This document shows positions 50,419 to 57,416 of a stretch of 64,000 bases of DNA, piece after piece. This DNA comes from Chitinophagales bacterium. Lineage in GTDB: Bacteria > Bacteroidota > Bacteroidia > Chitinophagales > Saprospiraceae. The stretch's first letter is position 1; each line of letters starts with the position of its first letter. The stretch lies in the NCBI GenBank assembly GCA_013299105.1, contig JAAFJY010000003.1:186001-250000 (forward strand). Reading direction: 5' to 3'. The translations under genes were made by a program, and so were the position numbers. A model generated the notes under the pieces. The model did no database searches, was not told where the DNA came from, and saw only the letters and a list, made by a program, of their open reading frames with translations.

Positions 50419-50856
50419 TCACCCCAAAACCATTAAGTCTAAAAAGGCCCCATCCAAGTGACCAAAGTCCTTGTCGTTAGACAGCAAGGGCAGTTGAAAA
50501 GCTGAGGCAGTTGCAGCTATCCAGAGATCATTTTTTCCCATGTTGCGGGATGAAACGGACAAAGGCATGTTTTGTAATTTTCCCTGGCTAAATGCGTCAA
50601 TTTCAGCATACTTTTGAAGGATAAGCTCTACATTTATGTCCAATACACCAAAATAAGTCTTGAGTAATTGTAAGTTCGCTGTCTTCGCCGCTCCCCAATT
50701 GTTTCTCAATGAGAGCGCATACAATTCTCCTAAACTTACAACAGAAATGAAGTTTTGTGAGGACCCAAGTTCAAATTCGGCAGCAATATTCACCCAAAAT
50801 GCATCTTGTTTTAAGGCATGAAGTAAGACATTTGTGTCTAAAAGATACCGTTTCAT
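50419..50856 (-). CDS. PIN-domain toxin (VapC-like)
   Basis: A 145-residue PIN-domain ribonuclease. Acidic active-site residues are visible at Asp7 (LLDTNVLL), Glu44 (SLGELYAL), Asp110 (GKNDLWIAATA) and Asp128/Asp130 (LLSNDKDFGHL). VapC-type toxins cleave tRNA or rRNA and arrest growth unless bound by a cognate antitoxin. The gene overlaps the upstream partner by four bases (ATGA), the usual sign of translational coupling. It occupies the accessory stretch bracketed by repeat F. Confidence 0.88.
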   Translation of the reverse strand: MKRYLLDTNVLLHALKQDAFWVNIAAEFELGSSQNFISVVSLGELYALSLRNNWGAAKTANLQLLKTYFGVLDINVELILQKYAEIDAFSQGKLQNMPLSVSSRNMGKNDLWIAATASAFQLPLLSNDKDFGHLDGAFLDLMVLG

Positions 50857-51179
50857 TTAGCTAATTGAGAGATTAACTCATCTATGGATTCAGGAATAGA
50901 CAGTTCTTCAGAGAATTGATTCAATCCTTCAAGGTCTGTTTGCCGATAAGTCTTATTGATTAGTGCATCCTCTAGACTGGTCGATAAATTGGGGTTCCTT
51001 AATACTATTTTGATTGGATCAACTAGACTTACTTCAGTAAAAGAATTCGAACTCAGATCGGTATTTTGTTTAAGCTTAACTGTTGATACTTTACTAACCT
51101 CTACGTAGTTTAATGTCTTCAGGTACTCCAAAAAGACCTGAAGGTATCGATCATCTACTTGTAACTTGATTTCTGACAT
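50853..51179 (-). CDS. Putative antitoxin partner of the PIN toxin
   Basis: A 108-residue protein with a predicted beta-alpha N-terminus (EIKLQVDDRYLQVFLEYLKTLNYVEV), a disordered middle and an acidic C-terminal tail (LSIPESIDELISQLAK) that could thread into the toxin. The N-terminal pattern is common among Bacteroidetes antitoxins coupled to PIN toxins. It is first in the operon, overlapping the toxin gene by four bases. A promoter-like element lies immediately upstream. It is assigned mainly by context. Confidence 0.72.
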   Translation of the reverse strand: MSEIKLQVDDRYLQVFLEYLKTLNYVEVSKVSTVKLKQNTDLSSNSFTEVSLVDPIKIVLRNPNLSTSLEDALINKTYRQTDLEGLNQFSEELSIPESIDELISQLAK

Positions 51180-51191
51180 GTAGTTTTTTTA

Positions 51192-51223
51192 CAAAAATAG
51201 TGGATTTTTAAGTATAAAGTCAA
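51192..51223 (-). promoter_or_regulatory. Candidate promoter of the toxin-antitoxin operon
   Basis: On the minus strand, TTG (from 51223) is followed after 21 bases by TATTTTTG (51199-51192), matching TAnnTTTG. The implied leader before the ATG at 51179 is very short. Confidence 0.4.
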
Positions 51224-51324
51224 GTTGCTTTCATCTCTAAGAGCTTTCATTTTATAAAAGACGCTTCTTTATTGAATCAATTTTTTCAAAATCCCCTATA
51301 TTTCCCCACCAAAGCACCCAAACC

Positions 51325-51900
51325 ATGATTACCTACACCACCGCCCAAAGCGAAGCCGACCTTCAAGGCATTTTGAGCCTGCAAAAAGCCAATTTGGTCA
51401 AAAACCTGGACCAAGAAGAAATCCAAAGCCAGGGTTTTGTGACCGTTGACCACACTTACGAACAAATGGCCGCCCTCAATGCCGTCGAAGCGCACCTGAT
51501 CGCCAAAGTGGATGAGGAAGTAGTCGGCTACTTGCTGTGCATGACTGCCGCTTCGGGCGCGGATATACCTGTTTTAGTGCCCTTGTTTGAGCTGTTTAAG
51601 GGCATTACTTACCAGGGTAAGCCCGTTTCGGATTACCATTACCTGGTGGTGGGACAGGTTTGTGTGGCCAAAGCCTATCGCGGCCAAGGGGTGCTTGACC
51701 AGGCTTATGCAGCTTATAGGCGTTTTTTTGGTAAAAAATACGATTTTGCCATCACTGAAATCGCTTTGAGCAATCCCCGTTCGCTCAATGGGCATCGGCG
51801 GGTGGGATTTGAAGTCATTCACCAATACACCGACCCGAAAAGTGGGGTAGAATGGGCGGTGGTGCTTTGGGATTGGCAAGGAGAGAACGAGTTGAGTTGA
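51325..51900 (+). CDS. GNAT family N-acetyltransferase
   Basis: A 191-residue acetyltransferase. The acetyl-CoA-binding motif A reads VGQVCVAKAYRGQGVLDQAY (R/QxxGxG/A type), with the preceding beta-bulge strand VVGYLLCMTAA and the following FAITEIALSNPRSLNGHRRVGFEVIHQY, which contains the conserved Asn and Arg-Val-Gly-Phe end. The substrate cannot be predicted. It starts 146 bases downstream of the divergent antitoxin gene; an octamer tract and the beta-lactamase-like gene follow. Confidence 0.85.
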   Translation: MITYTTAQSEADLQGILSLQKANLVKNLDQEEIQSQGFVTVDHTYEQMAALNAVEAHLIAKVDEEVVGYLLCMTAASGADIPVLVPLFELFKGITYQGKPVSDYHYLVVGQVCVAKAYRGQGVLDQAYAAYRRFFGKKYDFAITEIALSNPRSLNGHRRVGFEVIHQYTDPKSGVEWAVVLWDWQGENELS

Positions 51901-51930
51901 AAAGTTGAAGGGCTGAAATGTTGAAAAGAA
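51896..51930 (+). repeat. GTTGAAAN octamer tract after the GNAT gene
   Basis: About four units beginning at the stop codon, as seen after the aldolase, lpdA and M48 genes. Confidence 0.6.
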
Positions 51931-51951
51931 ACCAGCGTAATACACTACATC

Positions 51952-53448
51952 ATGCATAAACATCTATTTTCCGTCGTAATTGCTTTTTGCCTATTTGGCC
52001 CTTGTTTTGGACAATCTCAAGCTCAAAAAAACCAGGAATTCGACGCCTATACCGAGGCGGGCATGAAAAGCTGGCAAATGCCTGGCATGGCGGTGGTGCT
52101 GGTCAAAGATGGGCAAGTGATTTTCAAAAAAGCTTATGGCGTGCGAGAATTGGGCACTACCAACCTGGTAAATACCCAAACCCAGTTCGCTTGCGCCTCG
52201 ACCACCAAAGCGATGGTGGCGGTGTGTATGGGCATCCTCGTTGACGAGGGCAAAGTAAAATGGGACGATCCCGTGATAAAGTACTTGCCAGGCTTTCATG
52301 TGTACGACCCTCAGGTGACCCGCGAACTCAAGGTGCGCGACCTCTTTATCCACAACACGGGGGTGGGCAATGCCGACTTTTTGTGGACCATCATGAACGT
52401 ATCCAGTGAGGAGATTTTGAACAAAATGCAACTCGTAAAGCCCAGCTACTCCTTGCGGTCCAGCTTCATTTACCAAAACATTTTTTACCTCGCAGCAGGC
52501 AAGGTGATCGAAAAAGTGAGTGGTCAAAGTTGGGAAAACTTCATCCAAAGCCGGGTTTTCAAACCCCTGGGCATGAACAATACCTACCCCACTTCGAAAA
52601 GCACCCCGACCGCCAATCTTTCCAAGCCACATTTCAAAGTCAAAGGCGCGGTCAAAGTAATCGAGGCCACCAGCGCCGACCAAATCGGCCCTGCAGGCAG
52701 CGTGCATTCTTGCATTGACGACATGGCCACCTGGGTAAAGGTCATGCTCGACAGCAGCAAATACAGCGGTGGCCGCTTGCTAAAAGCCCAGACCTGGGCC
52801 GAAATGTTCCGCCCGCAAACGCTCATTCCCTTGGAGCAGTTTTACCCCACCATGCAAATCATCAAGCCCAATTGGACTTCTTATGGCCTGGGTTGGTTTC
52901 AGCACGATTACAAGGGTAAAAAAATCAACTACCACACGGGCAGTCTCGACGGCGAAATTGCTATAAACGCCCAAATGCCGGAAGAAAAAATCGGCCTCTA
53001 CGTTTTTGGCAATTTCGACCACGCCGAGTTGCGCCATGCCCTGGTGTACAAGGCTTTCGACCTCTTCGCTCTGGGCGGCAACCGCGACTGGAACGCTGAA
53101 TTCCTGAAATTGTACCAAGGCATCCAGGCCACTGCCGACAAAGCGGATGCCGATTTCGTGGCCAAAAGGGTGGCCAATACCAAGCCATCTAAAAACCTGG
53201 CAGAGTACGCCGGAAAATACAGCAACCCTTTGTACGGCGAGGCGCTGGTGGAAGTGCAAGGCAGCAATATAAAAGTTACCTTGAACCAGGTGCTTAAAGC
53301 CGTACTGAGCCATTGGCACTACGATACTTTCCGGGGCACTTATGAGCGCGATTGGAACGGCAATGCGCTCGGTATTTTTATGCTCAACGGGGAAGGAGCG
53401 GTAGAGAAGTTGAATTTTGAGGGTATGGAGTTTGTGACGGGGAAGTGA
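51952..53448 (+). CDS. Class C beta-lactamase-like serine hydrolase
   Basis: A 498-residue exported protein (signal peptide ends CFGQ). The catalytic SxxK motif is STTK at residues 83-86 and the YxN motif is YQN at 174-176. The third motif is probably HTG in NYHTGSLDGEIA. The C-terminal 100 residues (about 400-498, EYAGKYSNPLYGEALVEVQGSNIKVTLNQ) match the DUF3471 domain that often follows such hydrolases. Family members are esterases, peptidases or lactamases; resistance is not implied. A strong hairpin follows at 53463-53491. Confidence 0.9.
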   Translation: MHKHLFSVVIAFCLFGPCFGQSQAQKNQEFDAYTEAGMKSWQMPGMAVVLVKDGQVIFKKAYGVRELGTTNLVNTQTQFACASTTKAMVAVCMGILVDEGKVKWDDPVIKYLPGFHVYDPQVTRELKVRDLFIHNTGVGNADFLWTIMNVSSEEILNKMQLVKPSYSLRSSFIYQNIFYLAAGKVIEKVSGQSWENFIQSRVFKPLGMNNTYPTSKSTPTANLSKPHFKVKGAVKVIEATSADQIGPAGSVHSCIDDMATWVKVMLDSSKYSGGRLLKAQTWAEMFRPQTLIPLEQFYPTMQIIKPNWTSYGLGWFQHDYKGKKINYHTGSLDGEIAINAQMPEEKIGLYVFGNFDHAELRHALVYKAFDLFALGGNRDWNAEFLKLYQGIQATADKADADFVAKRVANTKPSKNLAEYAGKYSNPLYGEALVEVQGSNIKVTLNQVLKAVLSHWHYDTFRGTYERDWNGNALGIFMLNGEGAVEKLNFEGMEFVTGK

Positions 53449-53462
53449 GATGGGCATAAAAT

Positions 53463-53491
53463 ACCCCTCTACATTACACTTGTAGAGGGGT
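53463..53491. terminator. Hairpin between convergent genes
   Basis: A perfect 11-bp stem (ACCCCTCTACA with TGTAGAGGGGT) and a 7-base loop. On the minus strand it is followed by TATTTTAT, on the plus strand by no T-run, so it mainly terminates the minus-strand gene. Confidence 0.6.
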
Positions 53492-53512
53492 GAGTGTAGA
53501 AGGTTTTCCGGT

Positions 53513-53914
53513 TCATGGCCGATCTTTGATCACTTGCCATAACTTCAGCACTGCCCAAATTTCTACTGCTGCCAAGACGAGCAGGGCACCAGTATTGGCG
53601 GTAACTCCATCTAGTAAAAGGCCAACTACCACATCGCCCAGTTCAATAAAAACCCGTGAAATGAGCGTGATGAACAGCCACCGAGGGTTATTGGCCAAAA
53701 CGGAGATCAGCAAGGCCAGTACACTGCCCAAAATGCGCACCCCTGTACTTGCAAAGCCCATTTTGGCAGCGTAAGTATCCAGGCTGGCGTTGGGGAAACT
53801 AAGACTGGGGTTGAAGGTGTACACATAAAAAAAGAAGCTACCCGCAGCGATCAGGATCCAGGTAAAGATTTGGACAGGCTTGGGTATGCCTAAGGTTGAA
53901 TGTTGATTTTCCAT
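53513..53914 (-). CDS. DUF4345-like small membrane protein
   Basis: A 133-residue integral membrane protein with four hydrophobic segments (about residues 16-36, 58-75, 82-99 and 105-124). The pattern and the SFPNASLDTYAAKMGFASTGVRILGSVLALLISVLANNPRW region resemble DUF4345-type proteins. Function is unknown. An HxlR-type regulator is encoded divergently 211 bases away, a usual pairing in which the regulator controls its neighbour. A 10-bp palindrome lies 24 bases upstream of the start. Confidence 0.6.
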   Translation of the reverse strand: MENQHSTLGIPKPVQIFTWILIAAGSFFFYVYTFNPSLSFPNASLDTYAAKMGFASTGVRILGSVLALLISVLANNPRWLFITLISRVFIELGDVVVGLLLDGVTANTGALLVLAAVEIWAVLKLWQVIKDRP

Positions 53915-53937
53915 GTTTTGTTGGTGTTTTTAGAGTG

Positions 53938-53947
53938 TGTTTAAACA
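53938..53947. promoter_or_regulatory. Palindrome TGTTTAAACA upstream of the DUF4345-like gene
   Basis: A perfect 10-bp palindrome in the divergent region between the membrane protein and the HxlR-type regulator; a candidate binding site, but short and AT-rich. Confidence 0.3.
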
Positions 53948-54125
53948 TTGGAAGTTTAACCAGAAAACGAGTCGGATTTTGACTAACCCCTTATTAAAGA
54001 GTAGCAGGAAAAGCGGACTCTTGGCTCGAATACAAAACTATAAAGCAGTATCAAAAATATACTAACTTCACATTGAAATAGCACTATCTTTTAGGATACC
54101 GGATTTTTTAAAAAGCTGATAACCA

Positions 54126-54467
54126 ATGAGAAATAAGCAAAAGCAATTGCAAGTCAGGGATGTGCAAGATGTCATCAATGTGATTGGTGGGCGCTGGCGC
54201 GGAGCCATTTTAGCAAGTTTGTGCGACAAGGAAAAACGCTTCAATGAACTCAAAAGAGACTTGGGCAGTATTACTCCGCGCACCCTGATCAAAGAATTGA
54301 AGTACCTGGAGATGAATAAATTGGTTCAGCGTAGAGAGGAGAACCACCAGCTGAATGCCTATACTTATCGCTTAACCGAACACGGTCATTCCTTGGAACC
54401 TCTAATCGCCTCTATTGTAGTTTGGGGGCAAAAACACCGAAGTTTGATTTTGGGGCAAAAAGAGTGA
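54126..54467 (+). CDS. HxlR family transcriptional regulator
   Basis: A 113-residue winged-helix regulator. The family core is VINVIGGRWRGAILASLCDKEKRFNELKRDLGSITPRTLIKELKYLEMNKLVQRRE followed by YRLTEHGHSLEPLIASIVVWGQKH. HxlR proteins respond to aldehydes, hypochlorite or quinones via a conserved N-terminal cysteine; here the only cysteine is within ASLCDKE, a different position, so sensing by thiol oxidation is uncertain. It is divergent from the small membrane protein gene it may control. Confidence 0.9.
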   Translation: MRNKQKQLQVRDVQDVINVIGGRWRGAILASLCDKEKRFNELKRDLGSITPRTLIKELKYLEMNKLVQRREENHQLNAYTYRLTEHGHSLEPLIASIVVWGQKHRSLILGQKE

Positions 54468-54532
54468 GATTTCATCGTTTGTACAAAACAATAGATTCTC
54501 TAGGGGAGCGTAAAAAAATAAGGTAAATGGAT

Positions 54533-54594
54533 TTGTGTTCTTTTTTGCTGAACCTCAAAAGCAAATTTGCTTACCTTATTTTAGCTCAAATACT
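54533..54594 (-). repeat. 62-base dispersed repeat F, right copy (inverted)
   Basis: Reverse complement of 47044-47104 with about 85-90% identity by eye, immediately before the 3' end of the outer-membrane receptor gene. Confidence 0.75.
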
Positions 54595-54618
54595 AAATGA
54601 GCCCCACAACCTTTACCC

Positions 54619-57036
54619 TCACTCCTCCAGCATTTTCTTAGCAGCCCCTTTGTTCTGTTTGATCCGATAGTTAAAGGTCAAATTGACCTGGCGGGGGCGA
54701 GGTTGGAAAAAAAATTCGGTCTCAAAACCAGCACCATTGATCTGTGAGCGCCACTTGCGCGAATTGAACGCGTCCAAAACGCTGAGTGTAAGGGTACCTC
54801 TACGGTCCATGATGTCTTTGCTGGCCGATACGTCCACGAAATAAATGCCTTTGCGAATGCCTTGGGCGATTCTTTGCGGAGCTTCGTAGTTGCCCCGCAG
54901 TTGGATGTCCAGGTTTTTGGGCAAAGCGAACTTGGAGGTTTGACGGCAAAACCAGCTCTGGGCGGTTGCTTGGAAATTGGTAGAAAGGTTGCTGCCATCG
55001 ATATCCGCACGGAAGAAATTGGCGTTGAAATCCAGTTTCCACCATTTTGTAGGGGAGTAGCCACAAGTGAATTCTACCCCCACCGCATTTTCTGATTTGA
55101 GGTTTTGTGGGAAGGTTTGAGCAAAACCCCGCTCGTCGAGCATCCGAATGCGTTCAAAACGCCCCGTGGTGTTGCGGTAATAAATGGAAGAGGTAAAGGA
55201 CCCTTTGTCGAAAGTGCGGATATGCCCGATCTCATACACATCGCTGAATTCCGGCTGTAAATCGGGGTTGCCGCTAAAATAGTTGCGTTCATCGGTGTAG
55301 GTTACAAAGGGGGTGAGATCGTCGTACCTTGGCCTACGAATACGGCGGCTGTAACTGGCTTGGATGGCGTGGTTGTTGGGCAACTCCAGGGTCAGGTGAG
55401 CGCTGGGGAAAAGGTTGGCGTAGTTGCGCGGGTTGCGGTAATTAGTGGTTTCGAGCGCGGTAGTCACATCGGTGTATTCCCAGCGCAGGCCCCCTTGCCA
55501 GGAAAAACGCCCATGCTGATTGGCCGCGATGGCGTACACTCCCGTGATGTTTTCGAGGTAAGTGAAATAGTTGTCAAGACCCGGTAAAGGCTGGAATTTG
55601 CCATTGTCGTCTTGCTCCGACACCAAAAAATCGTTGACCATGTCGCGAAAACTGCTGCGCAAACCAGCCTCCACTTTGCCTTTCTTGGCTACTGGATGCA
55701 CGTAATCTACTTGTAACAGGTATTGCCTTTCGTATTCATCGTTGAGTGATTGCTGCACGGTAGCGAGGCTTTTCACCTCCGTTCCATCACTGCGAAAGGT
55801 TTGCTGGGGAAACAACTGATTACTGCTTTCCCAATAATTGAGGTATTTGGCCTCGGCAGTCAGTTCGCTGCCTTCACGTTTGAATTTGCGTTTCCACAGC
55901 AACTGGTACTCGGAATTTACCTCGTCTTCAGTTTCGTCCTGCTCGCGCAAGGTGTAGCCAAGGGGCGTATTGAGGTTTTGGAAAAAATCTTCGTAGCGGA
56001 GCTTGGAAAAGCGCTGGGCATCACTCCTCCGCCACAAATAGGAAGCGGTCAGGATGCTTTTGTCAGAGAAAAAATAGTCGATGCCGCCCCTCACACTGTT
56101 GTTCAGGCCACGGAAATCGTTATTGGTTGTTTGGCGCAGCAAGAAAGTAGAATCGCCATTGCGACGCTCTTGAAATAGGGTGCCTCGTCCGGGAGTCTCG
56201 CGCCAGGACAAGCCATAGTTGATGAAAAAATTGACTTTGCGGTGGCGGTAATTCAGGTTGGTAGCAGCTCCATAATTGACCGGATGACCCGAAACCAACT
56301 CAAAAGAACCATTGAAACCTTGTTTTTGGTCTTTTTTTAGGATGATGTTGATGATTCCTGCCGCACCCTCGGCCTCGTAACGCGCCGAGGGATTGGTGAT
56401 GATCTCTACCCGGTCGATCATATTTGCCTGAAGTTGTTGCAAGCCACTGCTGCCCTTGAAACTCACCAGCCCCGAAGGTTTGCCGTCAATTAGGATCCGC
56501 ACATTATCGCTGCCCCGCAGTTTGATGTCCCCTTCCGCATCAACCGATACCGAAGGAATATTGCTTAAGATTTCGGTCGCCGAGCCACCTGCATTGGCCA
56601 AATCCTTGCCCACGTTGAACACTTTTTTGTCAAGGCTCAAGACCATTGTGCTTTTTTCCGCACGTACTTCCGCACCATCCAGTTCCACCACTTTCGACTC
56701 CATGCGCAGCGTGCCCAGGTCGAGTTTATTTTGCTCCTTGCTCAGTACAAATTCGTTGCTGCGAAGTGGCTCAAAGCCCAGGAATTCGATCTCGGCCTTG
56801 TACTGGCCATAGGGTACCTGGATCGAAAAGGTCCCGTTTTCAGTGGTCAAGCCCCCAGCAACCAATTGATTATCGCTGGTTTTGAACACCCGCACGGTGG
56901 CATAAGCCAGTGCGGAAGCACTCGTGGCTTCTACTACTTTGCCACTGAGAGTGGCATTTTGAGCCAATAAATCAAAGCTTAAAAACAGCAAAAAAATGAA
57001 AAGCAGGCAAGTAGTTTTGATCCCAGATAAGCACAT
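54619..57036 (-). CDS. TonB-receptor-like outer-membrane beta-barrel protein
   Basis: An 805-residue outer-membrane protein. After a signal peptide (ends LLAQN) comes a carboxypeptidase-regulatory-like domain (ATLSGKVVEATSASALAYATVRVF, about 27-110), a plug-like domain (EILSNIPSVSVDAEGDIKLRGSDNVRILIDGKPSG ... IDRVEIITNPSARYEAEGAAGIINIILKK, about 135-235) and a C-terminal barrel of the OMP_b-brl_3 type that ends RQVNLTFNYRIKQNKGAAKK. No SusD partner is adjacent, so it is not a classical SusCD pair. The ligand is unknown. A TACATTTG promoter-like element lies about 70 bases upstream. Confidence 0.88.
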   Translation of the reverse strand: MCLSGIKTTCLLFIFLLFLSFDLLAQNATLSGKVVEATSASALAYATVRVFKTSDNQLVAGGLTTENGTFSIQVPYGQYKAEIEFLGFEPLRSNEFVLSKEQNKLDLGTLRMESKVVELDGAEVRAEKSTMVLSLDKKVFNVGKDLANAGGSATEILSNIPSVSVDAEGDIKLRGSDNVRILIDGKPSGLVSFKGSSGLQQLQANMIDRVEIITNPSARYEAEGAAGIINIILKKDQKQGFNGSFELVSGHPVNYGAATNLNYRHRKVNFFINYGLSWRETPGRGTLFQERRNGDSTFLLRQTTNNDFRGLNNSVRGGIDYFFSDKSILTASYLWRRSDAQRFSKLRYEDFFQNLNTPLGYTLREQDETEDEVNSEYQLLWKRKFKREGSELTAEAKYLNYWESSNQLFPQQTFRSDGTEVKSLATVQQSLNDEYERQYLLQVDYVHPVAKKGKVEAGLRSSFRDMVNDFLVSEQDDNGKFQPLPGLDNYFTYLENITGVYAIAANQHGRFSWQGGLRWEYTDVTTALETTNYRNPRNYANLFPSAHLTLELPNNHAIQASYSRRIRRPRYDDLTPFVTYTDERNYFSGNPDLQPEFSDVYEIGHIRTFDKGSFTSSIYYRNTTGRFERIRMLDERGFAQTFPQNLKSENAVGVEFTCGYSPTKWWKLDFNANFFRADIDGSNLSTNFQATAQSWFCRQTSKFALPKNLDIQLRGNYEAPQRIAQGIRKGIYFVDVSASKDIMDRRGTLTLSVLDAFNSRKWRSQINGAGFETEFFFQPRPRQVNLTFNYRIKQNKGAAKKMLEE

Positions 57037-57416
57037 GTTTGGCCAGAGTTTTTGCGAATAATGATGGGGTGAAGGTACGCAAAGATTTTTTGGTAGTCAT
57101 TCAAATGTAATGCTGGCTTGCGCTGAGATTCCTTGAAATAGCCTTGCAAATCTCATGAACTAGCCTTACATCTGTAGCACTACCGATTTTTTGAGGCCAT
57201 TCATTCTGAGGTGAAGAGGGGCATTTGAGCGCCAAAAAGATGATTCAAAAATTCATTTTTTTACGAGAAAAAGAAATTTCATCAAGTCAAAAATGGACAA
57301 GCAATGATCTGACCAGCAGATGTTTTAACAATATTTTACAAAAAACCACACAATACCAGAATTATACGCTTTCGTTTTGTTTGAAAACCAGCCTGTTCAT
57401 CCCAAAACCAGCTAAA
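57037..57416. other. Divergent intergenic region upstream of the receptor and discoidin-protein genes
   Basis: No gene is supported. On the minus strand TACATTTG (57109-57102) matches the -7 consensus for the receptor gene without a clear -33 box. The plus frame of the next gene is open through 57225-57416 but lacks coding character. Confidence 0.5.

Noticed and set aside
57225-57416. 64 extra N-terminal residues on the discoidin protein
   Set aside because: They are polar, lack signal features and precede a clean signal sequence; the ATG at 57417 is preferred.
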